A stretch of 45,904 nt of DNA from Magnetococcales bacterium (GTDB lineage: Bacteria; Pseudomonadota; Magnetococcia; Magnetococcales; UBA8363), in assembly GCA_002753515.1 (NCBI GenBank), contig PEAK01000031.1, forward strand, positions 1 to 45,904, read 5' to 3'. The notes beneath the pieces were generated by a model, which did no database searches, was not told the DNA's origin, and was given only the letters and a program-made list of their open reading frames with translations. Numbering within the stretch: the first letter of the stretch is position 1; each line of letters begins with the position of its first letter. Below are positions 15,741 to 23,589 of this stretch, piece by piece. The translations under genes and the position numbers were made by a program.

Positions 15741-16052
15741 ATGAGCGCGATCAACTGCTGGGAAGTCAAGAAATGCGGGTTTGAAAAGGTGACGCCCGGG
15801 GAAAAAACCTGCCCGGCAGTCGCCTTCGATGCCGCTGACGGTTTTTTGGGCGGCAAAAACGGTGGCCGCGCCTGCACCTTCATCCCCGGCACCTTGTGCG
15901 GCGGGGACGGACCCTGTTCCACCTCGGACAAGACCGAGCGCTGCCAACAATGCAAATTTTTCTACGATCTCAAAGAGAGTTACGGGGCCATCTTCACCCC
16001 TGGCAATTTTCATCGCTTCGTGCAAAACTCGTTCACGCGAGCCGTACTTTAA
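15741..16052 (+). CDS. Two-CW domain protein, Cys-rich
   Basis: 103 residues; ATG 15741 follows AAAGGAAAATAAC. It starts with NCWEVKKCG, continues with CPAVAF, CTFIPGTLCGG and ends with CQQCKFFYDLK: the spaced Cys and Trp pattern of two-CW domain proteins, which often occur alone or joined to chemotaxis or GAF modules. The eight cysteines suggest metal or disulfide binding; the ligand is unknown. No signal peptide. Its neighbours do not indicate a role. Confidence 0.8.
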   Translation: MSAINCWEVKKCGFEKVTPGEKTCPAVAFDAADGFLGGKNGGRACTFIPGTLCGGDGPCSTSDKTERCQQCKFFYDLKESYGAIFTPGNFHRFVQNSFTRAVL

Positions 16053-16157
16053 ATTGTCCGAAACCCGACCAACCCGTTACACTCAGACATTCCTCGCGCC
16101 CTCTCTCTTAGACATTTGGGCCGGGGAAGGAAGGACGCGAACAATCCTTTCGTGCCC

Positions 16158-16877
16158 ATGGACTTGAAGGTGACCAACAATCGACACATCATCATCGGTG
16201 GTGAAGCCAAAAAGTTTCAGGTCGCCTTCGTCAAGAATCGCAAGCGCATCTCCATAGTTGTCAACGACAGGGGAGAGATTCAGGTGCGCTGTCCACCCGG
16301 TACCCCCATGCGCCAGGTCGATGCCCTTTTGACCCGCGAAACCGATTGGCTGGATGGTCATCTCAATCAGCGCCTCAAGAACAAACGCCAGACACTCCAG
16401 GATGGGGCACCCCTGCCCTTTTTAGGGGATTGCCTCACCTTGCGACTGGCCCCCTGGGGAAGGGGGTCGGTGTTCCGTTGCGGCGATGACCTGTGGATCA
16501 CCCGGGTTGATCCCGACGATGTGGATACCAACCTGGACATTCGCCGCCCGCTGGAACGCTGGTATCTCCGACATGCTCAGGCTTATTTCCCCTCGCGTCT
16601 TACCTTCTGGGCGCGCATCATGGGCGTCTCCTTCAACAATCTGAACGTGCGCAATCAACGAACCCGTTGGGGGAGTTGTTCCAGCCGTGGCAATATCAAT
16701 TTAAACTGGCGGCTGATGTGGGCCTCGCCCCGCGTCGTCGATTACGTCCTGGTCCACGAACTGACCCATCGCCGGCACATGAACCATTCCCCTGCCTTTT
16801 GGCAAGCGGTACAATCCTTGATCCCTGATTATCAGGAGTGCCGAAACCTTTTAAAATCCCTTGGCTCCCCCTGGTAA
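16158..16877 (+). CDS. YgjP-like (DUF45/SprT-fold) zinc metallohydrolase
   Basis: 239 residues from ATG 16158; an upstream TTG at 16116 has no clear ribosome site and would add residues outside the domain. The C-terminal half has NQRTRWGSCSSRGNINLNWR, then VDYVLVHELTHRRHMNH: HELTH (200-204) with third ligand His210, the Zn site of DUF45 metalloproteases. The N-terminal half (ISIVVNDRGEIQVRCPPGTP) is the beta domain usual for the family. Cytosolic; often annotated as YgjP-family metal-dependent hydrolase. Physiological substrate not established. Confidence 0.85.
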   Translation: MDLKVTNNRHIIIGGEAKKFQVAFVKNRKRISIVVNDRGEIQVRCPPGTPMRQVDALLTRETDWLDGHLNQRLKNKRQTLQDGAPLPFLGDCLTLRLAPWGRGSVFRCGDDLWITRVDPDDVDTNLDIRRPLERWYLRHAQAYFPSRLTFWARIMGVSFNNLNVRNQRTRWGSCSSRGNINLNWRLMWASPRVVDYVLVHELTHRRHMNHSPAFWQAVQSLIPDYQECRNLLKSLGSPW

Positions 16878-16929
16878 GCGGGACACCGCCCCGGGCAATC
16901 CAACGCAATGAATGAATCAAGCTTGGCAT

Positions 16930-16945
16930 TGGCATGATGGCTGCG
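16930..16945 (+). promoter_or_regulatory. Sigma-54-like promoter upstream of feoB
   Basis: TGGCATGATGGCTGCG keeps GG and GC at exact 12-bp spacing and matches TGGCACG-N4-TTGCA except for three positions. The predicted start, near 16956, is 34-40 bp before the feoB start. An AGGTG/CACCT hairpin lies between them. This is a chance-prone motif; no tandem activator sites were seen. Confidence 0.35.
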
Positions 16946-16989
16946 TTCTGCCGCAACAGGTGCAACACCTTTGGTGATTCAAGCGAGTG

Positions 16990-18987
16990 ATGATCATGCA
17001 ACATTGTCATGCAACGACACACGAGAAGGTATCCCTGGCAGAGAAGGCGGAGACGTGGCCGATCGCGGTCATCGGCCCCTCCAATGCGGGAAAAAGCGTG
17101 TTGTTCAATAGCCTTACGGGTGAATATACCATTGTCGCCAATTATCCGCAAACTACCGTGGAACCGGCCCGGCGCACCATCCAAACCGCGCATGGCCCGA
17201 TCGAACTGGTGGACACCCCGGGTATTGACTCTTTGACGGCCCATTCGCGTGACGAATACGCAACCCTCAAGGTATTGTTGCAAGATGGCTTGCATGGGGT
17301 GTTGTTTTGCGGGCATGCCCTCAACGTCAAACGCTCCCTGGTGCTGTTGGCGCAACTCTTGGAGCTGGAACTCCCCGTTATCGCCTGCTTCAACAAGGCG
17401 GACCAGGCGGCGAGCAGTGGCATGGTGACCGATGTCCACCATTTGACCAACCTCCTGGGCCTGCCGGTGCTGGAAATATCGGCGGAACACGACCTGGGAA
17501 CCAGGCAGGTCCGGGAATCCCTGGAGACGTTCCGCGGCAATCATGGCGTTTGGGCCCTGCCGGAAGTCAGCATTCGTTATCCCGCATTCGTGGAAGAAAC
17601 GGTCGAAAAACTGCGCAAACTGTTCCCCCTGGAACAGCGACCGAGCAAAGGCGTGGCCCTGTTGTTCATGCAGGACGAGGACATCGCCAAGGAGTGGTTC
17701 CGCGAGCGTCTGGCATCGGAAGTCCTGATTGAAGCCGCTCATATCGTTCAAGATTTCCAAAAGAGAATCACCTCGATTCGGTTTCGTCTGGCCCTGTTCC
17801 AGGCCCGGGAGGCCTGGGCCAATCGTTTGGCGGAGAAAACCGTCCACCAGGCGGCGCACGTCCTCCCGACCCTGCTGCAAAAAATGGGACAGGCCACTCG
17901 TCATCCCATTCTGGGTTGGCCCATTTTCATCCTGATACTCTGGCTGACGTTCAAGGGTGTTGGTTTCGGTGCCGTGCAATTGGGGAGTTGGTTGGATGGT
18001 CTGATCTTCACACCGGCCGCCCTGGCCATCGGCAAACTGATCCCCACCCCCTGGGTCAATGAATTCTTTGTAGGCCAATTCGGTTTGCTCACCATGGGGG
18101 TGGCCAACGCCATGGTGACCGTGGTGCCGATCTTGTTGATTTTTTTCTTAATCGTCCATTTTTTGGAAGATGTCGGCTATCTCCCCTCCTTGAGCGTCTT
18201 GACCAATCGCGCTTTGCTGCCGTTGGGATTGTCGGGCAAGGCGGTATTGCCGCTGGTTTTGGGCAGTGGCTGCAACACCACCGCGACCATGTCCAGTCGC
18301 ATCCTCGCCACGCGCAAGGAGCGCTTGCTGGTCTCCTTCCTGGTCGCCTTGGGGGTGCCGTGTTCGGTGCAGATGGGGGTGCTGTTCGCCATTTTGAGTA
18401 CCATGCCCTTCACCGCCTTGTTGACTGTTATGGGAACTGTGATCGGTACGACCATCCTGTGCGGACTGGCGATGAACCGCCTCCTCCCCGGCAGCATTCA
18501 CGGCCAGGAATTCATCCTGGAACTCCCCACCTTTTGCTTGCCGCACTGGCGCAACATCCTGCGCAAGACCTGGTTTCGCATCAAATGGTTCCTGATCGAG
18601 GCGGTACCGCTGTTCATCGCAGCGGCCATGGCCATGTTCACCCTGGAAAAAACCGGTGCCTTGACGGTCATCAAATCCTTGTTACACCCCATGGTGACCG
18701 GATTTTTACTGTTGCCGGATAAAATAACCGAAGTATTCATTCTGGTTTTGGCACGTCGCGAAGTCGGGGCCATCTACTTCAAGCAAATGGTCGAAAACGG
18801 TGAACTGGATTATCAACAAATTGTCACGGGACTCGTGGTCATCACGCTCTTCATCCCTTGCGCTTCCAATACCATGGTGATGATCAAGGAGTTTGGTGCC
18901 CGCTGGGCGGTGGCGACTAATCTGGCCATTATCTGTATCGCCATCCTGGTGGGAAAACTGGTCAGTCTCTCCCTGGCACTCCTTTAG
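16990..18987 (+). CDS. feoB: FeoB ferrous iron transporter
   Basis: 665 residues from ATG 16990 (GTG 16987 and ATG 16996 are alternatives; no strong ribosome site). A cytosolic G domain has G1 GPSNAGKS (29-36), switch Thr near 55, G3 DTPG (75-78) and G4 NKAD (135-138). About eight to ten membrane segments follow from residue 306. The two Gate motifs are LGSGCNTTAT (about 424-433) and PCSVQMGV (457-464). They differ from the classical GFGCNVPA and PCSARLPV but resemble a second FeoB type seen in anaerobes. It imports Fe2+ across the inner membrane, gated by GTP hydrolysis. Followed 25 bp later by a DtxR-FeoA gene. No separate feoA. Confidence 0.92.
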   Translation: MIMQHCHATTHEKVSLAEKAETWPIAVIGPSNAGKSVLFNSLTGEYTIVANYPQTTVEPARRTIQTAHGPIELVDTPGIDSLTAHSRDEYATLKVLLQDGLHGVLFCGHALNVKRSLVLLAQLLELELPVIACFNKADQAASSGMVTDVHHLTNLLGLPVLEISAEHDLGTRQVRESLETFRGNHGVWALPEVSIRYPAFVEETVEKLRKLFPLEQRPSKGVALLFMQDEDIAKEWFRERLASEVLIEAAHIVQDFQKRITSIRFRLALFQAREAWANRLAEKTVHQAAHVLPTLLQKMGQATRHPILGWPIFILILWLTFKGVGFGAVQLGSWLDGLIFTPAALAIGKLIPTPWVNEFFVGQFGLLTMGVANAMVTVVPILLIFFLIVHFLEDVGYLPSLSVLTNRALLPLGLSGKAVLPLVLGSGCNTTATMSSRILATRKERLLVSFLVALGVPCSVQMGVLFAILSTMPFTALLTVMGTVIGTTILCGLAMNRLLPGSIHGQEFILELPTFCLPHWRNILRKTWFRIKWFLIEAVPLFIAAAMAMFTLEKTGALTVIKSLLHPMVTGFLLLPDKITEVFILVLARREVGAIYFKQMVENGELDYQQIVTGLVVITLFIPCASNTMVMIKEFGARWAVATNLAIICIAILVGKLVSLSLALL

Positions 18988-19012
18988 ACAAACTTGGTGA
19001 AAAGGAAGAAAC

Positions 19013-19669
19013 ATGGGTCTGGATACCGCACACCGTCGGGATGAATTGTTGGAAATGTTATGGCGTCTTGGCGAACGGCATGAGGCGACCGTCCCCAACT
19101 TGCGTCGCTACGACCCGGAACATCGCTACGAGGAGTATCTGCGCGAATTCAGCACCAACGGCGTCATTCGTCTTGATGGGGAACGGATCGTCCTGACCCC
19201 GAAAGGGACGGAGATGGCCCGAAAGATCGTTCGCCGTCATCGCCTGGCGGAACGGTTGTTGGTGGATGTCATGGGCAAAACCCCCAAGGAAACCGAAGAT
19301 GCCGCCTGTGAGTTTGAACATATTTTGGCCCCGGAGCTTGTTGGTGCCATTTGCACGCTGCTCGGACACCCCATGACCTGCCCCCATGGACAGGTCATTC
19401 CCGAAGGGGAGTGTTGTCAAAAGAGACAAAAAGTGGTGTCAACGGCCGTGGTACCCCTGACCCAGGTGGAAACGGGCGAGGAGGTTCGCATCGCTTCCAT
19501 CGACAGCCAGGATCCACAACGGGTCAGTCGATTATTGGCTTTGGGTTTGTTGCCCGGAGCCACAATCGTCATGCAGCAACGTCATCCCACCATTGTCATC
19601 CAATTGGAACGGCGGCAGATTGCCTTTGAAGAATCCGTTGGTCAGGATTTGCGGGTGTGGCGTTCTTGA
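19013..19669 (+). CDS. DtxR-family metalloregulator fused to a FeoA domain
   Basis: 218 residues; ATG 19013 follows AAGGAAGAAAC. A winged HTH (about 1-70; VLTPKGTEMARKIVRRHRLAERLLVDV is typical of DtxR/MntR) is followed by the metal-binding/dimer region with EDAACEFEHILAPELV and HPMTCPHGQVIP. A Cys pair (GECCQKR) leads to a C-terminal SH3-like FeoA domain (about 145-216; VSRLLALGLLPGATIVMQQR). DtxR proteins repress iron or manganese uptake genes when metal is bound. Its place directly behind feoB suggests feedback control of this operon, and its FeoA domain may also serve as the missing FeoA. Confidence 0.85.
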   Translation: MGLDTAHRRDELLEMLWRLGERHEATVPNLRRYDPEHRYEEYLREFSTNGVIRLDGERIVLTPKGTEMARKIVRRHRLAERLLVDVMGKTPKETEDAACEFEHILAPELVGAICTLLGHPMTCPHGQVIPEGECCQKRQKVVSTAVVPLTQVETGEEVRIASIDSQDPQRVSRLLALGLLPGATIVMQQRHPTIVIQLERRQIAFEESVGQDLRVWRS

Positions 19670-19727
19670 ATCTTGGGTTTTGCAGGATCCGTCGGCTTGG
19701 AATGACGGGTGTGGCGTTCTTGAATCT
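19652..19727 (+). repeat. 22-bp direct repeat spanning the end of the DtxR-FeoA gene
   Basis: The 22-bp word beginning CGGGTGTGGCGTTCTTGAAT occurs at 19652-19673, across the stop codon, and again at 19706-19727, 54 bp on. The second copy lies in the leader of yejA. It looks like a tandem slip or duplication of the gene end, possibly with part of an intergenic repeat between the copies. Confidence 0.8.
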
Positions 19728-19746
19728 CAGGGGAGGGTGGGGGTCC

Positions 19747-21546
19747 ATGATCAGCAAGCGTTTGCTGGGTATTGTGTTGCTGTGGTTCGTGTGGATGCCG
19801 GGGGTTTGGGCGGGACATGGTATCAGCCTGGATGGTCCCCTGAAATATCCGCGCCATTTCGCCGGATTTGATTATACCGCAGCCGATGCCGTGGTCGGGG
19901 GAACGCTGACGCTGCACAGCATTGGCAGTTTTGACAAGATGAATCCCTTTACCCTCAAGGGGATCGCCCCGGAGCATTTGCGCTCGTTCCTGTTTGAATC
20001 CCTCATGGTTCAATCCATGGACGAACCTTTTTCCCAATATGGTTTGTTGGCGGAGGATATTCAGGTTGCCGAAGATCGCATGTCGGTGTTGGTGACGTTG
20101 CGTCCTGAAGCCCGGTTTTCCGATGGCAAACCCGTGACCGCACGGGATGTGGCGTTTTCCCTGGAGATACTCAAATCAGACAAATCCCACCCCCTTTTCG
20201 CCAGCTATTTTCGCGACATCACCAAGGTGGACGTGGAGTCGGAGCGGGGGGCACGGTTTCATTTCGCACGACAAAACCGGGAATTGCCTTTAATCCTGGG
20301 CGAATTGCCCATCCTGAGCCGGGACTATTTTCAATCTCACCCCTTTGACGGCGGGGACATGGAGATTCCCACGGGATCCGGCCCCTATCTGGTCGAAAGT
20401 GTGGATCGCGGCAAAACCATCACCTACAAAAGGAATCCCGATTATTGGGGCTGGAAGGTACCGGCCAATCGCGGTCTGTATAATTTTGAGCGGGTTACGG
20501 TCAAATATTTCAAGGATCCGGTCGTGGCGCTGGAGGGGTTCAAGGCCGGGGAATTCGACTTCATCTTTGAAAACAATTCCAAGCAATGGGCCAGGGATTA
20601 CCAGGGGGAGAAGTTCACCCGGGGGGATATCGTCAAAGAGACCCTGACCCACAAAAACGGTGCCGGTATGCAAGGGTTCGTTTTCAACCTGCGCCGCCCC
20701 ATTTTCCAGGATATCAAGGTACGTCAAGCCATCACCCTGGCCCTCGATTTCGAATGGAGCAACCAGAACTTGTTCCACGGTCAATATGTCCGTGCCAACA
20801 GCTATTTTTCCAACTCGGAAATGGCGGCGACCGGCAAACCCACCGCCGAGGAACTGGCCCTTTTGGAACCTTTACGGGATAAACTGAACCCCGCCGTCTT
20901 TGGCGAAGTCGTGCAACCACCGACAACGACCGGACCGGATGGTTTGCGCGGAAATTTGCGCAAAGCCTCGGAATTGTTGCTCAAGGCGGGGTGGAAGCTG
21001 GGCAAGGATCGCATCCTGGTCAATGAAGCCGGCAAAAGTTTTGATATCGAGATGTTGTTGCACGATACGGCGTTTGAACGCATCATGGCACCGTTTGCCG
21101 CCAATCTGGAAAAATTGGGCATCCACTTGAACTATCGCACGGTGGATCCCTCCCTGTACAAACGTCGCGTGGAAACGTTTGATTTTGATATGGTGGTCGG
21201 GGCGTTCGGCCAATCGCAATCCCCTGGCAATGAACAGCGCGACCGTTGGCATTCCCAAAGTGCCAACATCCAGGGGAGTGACAATCTGATCGGTTTGCAG
21301 GATCCGGCTATCGATGCCCTGGTGGAACATCTCATCTATGCCACCGATCGCGCCGCCCTGGTCACCGCCTGCCGCGCCCTGGATCGTGTTCTCTTGGCGG
21401 GATATTATGTGGTACCCAACTGGTATATCAATACCCATCGCATCGCCTACTGGAATCGCTTTGCACGCCCCAAAACCGTGCCCCTGTATTTCAACAATCC
21501 GGAAGGATGGTTGTTGGCGTGGTGGCTGAAAAAGGAAAAACAATAG
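19747..21546 (+). CDS. yejA: YejA-like periplasmic solute-binding protein
   Basis: 599 residues from ATG 19747 (GGGGAGGGTGGGGG upstream; earlier in-frame starts overlap the previous gene). Signal peptide about 1-24 (LLWFVWMPGVWA). The mature protein is an SBP_bac_5 family binding protein with the early YejA pattern GPLKYPRHFAGFDYTAADAV, GSFDKMNPFTLKG and RFSDGKPVTARDVAFSLEIL, then GSGPYLVESVDRG and a C-terminal YFNNPEGWLLAWW. YejA captures oligopeptides, including microcin C-type peptides, for the YejBEF importer. The yejB gene follows 8 bp later. Confidence 0.88.
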   Translation: MISKRLLGIVLLWFVWMPGVWAGHGISLDGPLKYPRHFAGFDYTAADAVVGGTLTLHSIGSFDKMNPFTLKGIAPEHLRSFLFESLMVQSMDEPFSQYGLLAEDIQVAEDRMSVLVTLRPEARFSDGKPVTARDVAFSLEILKSDKSHPLFASYFRDITKVDVESERGARFHFARQNRELPLILGELPILSRDYFQSHPFDGGDMEIPTGSGPYLVESVDRGKTITYKRNPDYWGWKVPANRGLYNFERVTVKYFKDPVVALEGFKAGEFDFIFENNSKQWARDYQGEKFTRGDIVKETLTHKNGAGMQGFVFNLRRPIFQDIKVRQAITLALDFEWSNQNLFHGQYVRANSYFSNSEMAATGKPTAEELALLEPLRDKLNPAVFGEVVQPPTTTGPDGLRGNLRKASELLLKAGWKLGKDRILVNEAGKSFDIEMLLHDTAFERIMAPFAANLEKLGIHLNYRTVDPSLYKRRVETFDFDMVVGAFGQSQSPGNEQRDRWHSQSANIQGSDNLIGLQDPAIDALVEHLIYATDRAALVTACRALDRVLLAGYYVVPNWYINTHRIAYWNRFARPKTVPLYFNNPEGWLLAWWLKKEKQ

Positions 21547-21554
21547 GATAACCC

Positions 21555-22622
21555 ATGGTCTCCTATATTTTCCGGCGTTTGCTCCTGATGATCCCCACCT
21601 TGTTCGGCGTCATGGCGGTGACGTTTCTGGTGATCCAATTCGTCCCCGGGGGACCGGTCGAACGCATGGTCACCCTGCTGGAAAAGGGGCATGGCCCGGG
21701 TGGGGGGGGTGAAGTGGCCTCGGGGCGCACCTCGGTCACCGGCAGCTATCGCGGGGCGCAAGGTTTGGACCCGGAGCAGGTGGAGCAATTGCGCCGCCTT
21801 TACGGATTTGACAAGCCCCCCGTGGAACGTTTCCTGATCATGATGTGGAATTATTTACGTTTTGATTTTGGCGATTCCTACTATTACCACCGTTCCGTAG
21901 TGGATCTGGTCGTGGAAAAATTGCCTGTTTCCATCTCCCTGGGGCTGTGGAATTTTCTCTTGACCTATCTGATCAGCATCCCCCTGGGGATCAAAAAGGC
22001 GATCCGCCACCAAAGCCGGTTTGATTCGTGGACCTCCACGGTCATTTTGGCGGGTTATTCCATTCCCGGATTCGTGTTGGGCATCCTGTTGATCGTCTTG
22101 TTTGGCGGCGGCAGCTTTTGGAGCCTTTTCCCCCTGCGCGGATTGCACTCCGATCATTGGCAAGAGCTTTCCATGATGGGCAAAGCCCTTGATTATCTGT
22201 GGCACATGGTATTGCCGGTTACCGCATCGGTGATCGGGTCGTTTGCCGTCATGACCATGCTGACCAAAAACAGTTTTTTGGAGGAAATTTCCAAAAATTA
22301 TGTACAAACGGCCCGTGCCAAGGGGTTGACGGAAAATGCCATTCTCTACCGGCATGTTTTCCGTAATGCCATGATCCCCCTGGTCACCGGCTTTCCCGGC
22401 TCTTTTGTAGCGGCTTTCTTCAGTGGCAGTTTACTGCTGGAAACCATTTTCACCTTGGACGGCTTGGGACTTCTTGGTTATGAATCGGTGATCAACCGCG
22501 ATTATCCCGTGGTCATGGCCACCCTGTATTTTTTCACCCTGTTGGGACTTTTGACCAAGCTATTGACCGATACCACCTACGTATTGGTTGACCCACGCAT
22601 TACCTTTGATAAGGCACAATAA
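21555..22622 (+). CDS. yejB: YejB-like ABC transporter permease
   Basis: 355 residues; ATG 21555 after AGGATAACCC. About six membrane helices: an N-terminal one (about 9-28), a periplasmic Gly-rich loop (residues 45-75), then the BPD_transp_1 region from about 125. The cytoplasmic EAA-type loop ENYVQTARAKGL-like segment (SKNYVQTARAKGLTENAILY) contacts the ATPase. The protein ends in TDTTYVLVDPRITF, the usual family tail. It should pair with YejE and the ATPase YejF, but neither is next to it: cheV follows. Confidence 0.88.
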   Translation: MVSYIFRRLLLMIPTLFGVMAVTFLVIQFVPGGPVERMVTLLEKGHGPGGGGEVASGRTSVTGSYRGAQGLDPEQVEQLRRLYGFDKPPVERFLIMMWNYLRFDFGDSYYYHRSVVDLVVEKLPVSISLGLWNFLLTYLISIPLGIKKAIRHQSRFDSWTSTVILAGYSIPGFVLGILLIVLFGGGSFWSLFPLRGLHSDHWQELSMMGKALDYLWHMVLPVTASVIGSFAVMTMLTKNSFLEEISKNYVQTARAKGLTENAILYRHVFRNAMIPLVTGFPGSFVAAFFSGSLLLETIFTLDGLGLLGYESVINRDYPVVMATLYFFTLLGLLTKLLTDTTYVLVDPRITFDKAQ

Positions 22623-22640
22623 CATTTGAAAGGATAGCTT

Positions 22641-23579
22641 ATGGAAAACGTAATGGATGAAATTTCCCAAAGGGCCAATCTCGCCTACACCAATCAAATG
22701 GAGATGCTGACGTTCTTTTTGACGGACAAGCAACAGTATGGCATTAACGTTTTTAAAATCATTGAGGTTCTAGAAACGCCCAAGGAAGTGACGCAAATTC
22801 CGCAAACCAATGGGGCCATCATCGGGGCCATTGATTTTCGCGGCAAAGTGGTCACGGTCATTGACCTGGGTATCGCACTGGGCATGACCCCCGTCAATTT
22901 CGCCCACGAACTCAGCTATATCATCGTATGTGAATACAGCGGCATGATTCAGGGCCTGCTTGTCGCCCAACCGAATAAATTGATCACCCGGAGTTGGCAG
23001 GAGATCAAAAGCCCGGGCAGCACCTTTCAGGAATCGGCCTATCTGACCGCCCTGACCTATGAAAAGAATGGCGATTCCATTCAAATATTGGATATCGAGA
23101 AAATATTGGGTGAGATCATCGGTGCCGACGATGTCATCGCCGACGAATTGCTGGAAAAGGGGCGGCAGGTGGACATCTCCAGCTTCAAAATTTTGCTGGC
23201 CGATGATTCCCGGGCGGCACGCGATCAGATCGAAAAAACGCTGAGTCAATTGGGTGCCCCCTTTGATGCCTTCGAGTCCGCCACCAAGGCTTATGAACAT
23301 ATCATGAAAATCTACGAGGCCCAGGAGTCGCCCCCGTATGGTTTGATCATATCGGATATTGAAATGCCGGGAATGGATGGATTCACCTTTACCAGGACGC
23401 TGAAAAAACAGACCGATCCGCGCTTGACCAAGATACCCATCGCCTTGCACAGTTCCATGAGCAACGAATCCAACCGCCTGAAGGCCATGGAAATGGGAGC
23501 CGACGATTTCATTCCCAAATACCAGGCCAATTCCATTGCCAATTTGGTCCTGAAATGGTTTGCCAAGGCCTCGGAATGA
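22641..23579 (+). CDS. cheV: CheV chemotaxis coupling protein (CheW-REC)
   Basis: 312 residues; ATG 22641 follows AAAGGATAGC. The N-terminal CheW domain (about 20-165) has FFLTDKQQYGINVFKIIEVL, GAIDFRGKVVTVIDLG and the closing strand SIQILDIEKIL. A receiver domain (about 183-308) has LLADDS (Asp188, 189) and phosphoacceptor Asp239 in ISDIEMPGMDG, and Lys near 292. CheV links receptors to CheA and adapts coupling by phosphorylation. No other chemotaxis gene is in the window. It is 18 bp after yejB and may be transcribed with it. Its 3' end is 11 bp from the convergent AddA-like gene. Confidence 0.92.
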   Translation: MENVMDEISQRANLAYTNQMEMLTFFLTDKQQYGINVFKIIEVLETPKEVTQIPQTNGAIIGAIDFRGKVVTVIDLGIALGMTPVNFAHELSYIIVCEYSGMIQGLLVAQPNKLITRSWQEIKSPGSTFQESAYLTALTYEKNGDSIQILDIEKILGEIIGADDVIADELLEKGRQVDISSFKILLADDSRAARDQIEKTLSQLGAPFDAFESATKAYEHIMKIYEAQESPPYGLIISDIEMPGMDGFTFTRTLKKQTDPRLTKIPIALHSSMSNESNRLKAMEMGADDFIPKYQANSIANLVLKWFAKASE

Positions 23580-23589
23580 GGGCCACCGC

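Noticed and set aside
16696-18078. 460-codon minus-strand frame opposite feoB
   Set aside because: FeoB motifs on the plus strand account for the region; the antisense translation is Gln/Gly/Arg-rich with no family pattern.
20290-21543. Minus-strand frames opposite yejA
   Set aside because: The plus strand has a signal peptide and full SBP_bac_5 pattern; antisense frames show nothing recognisable.
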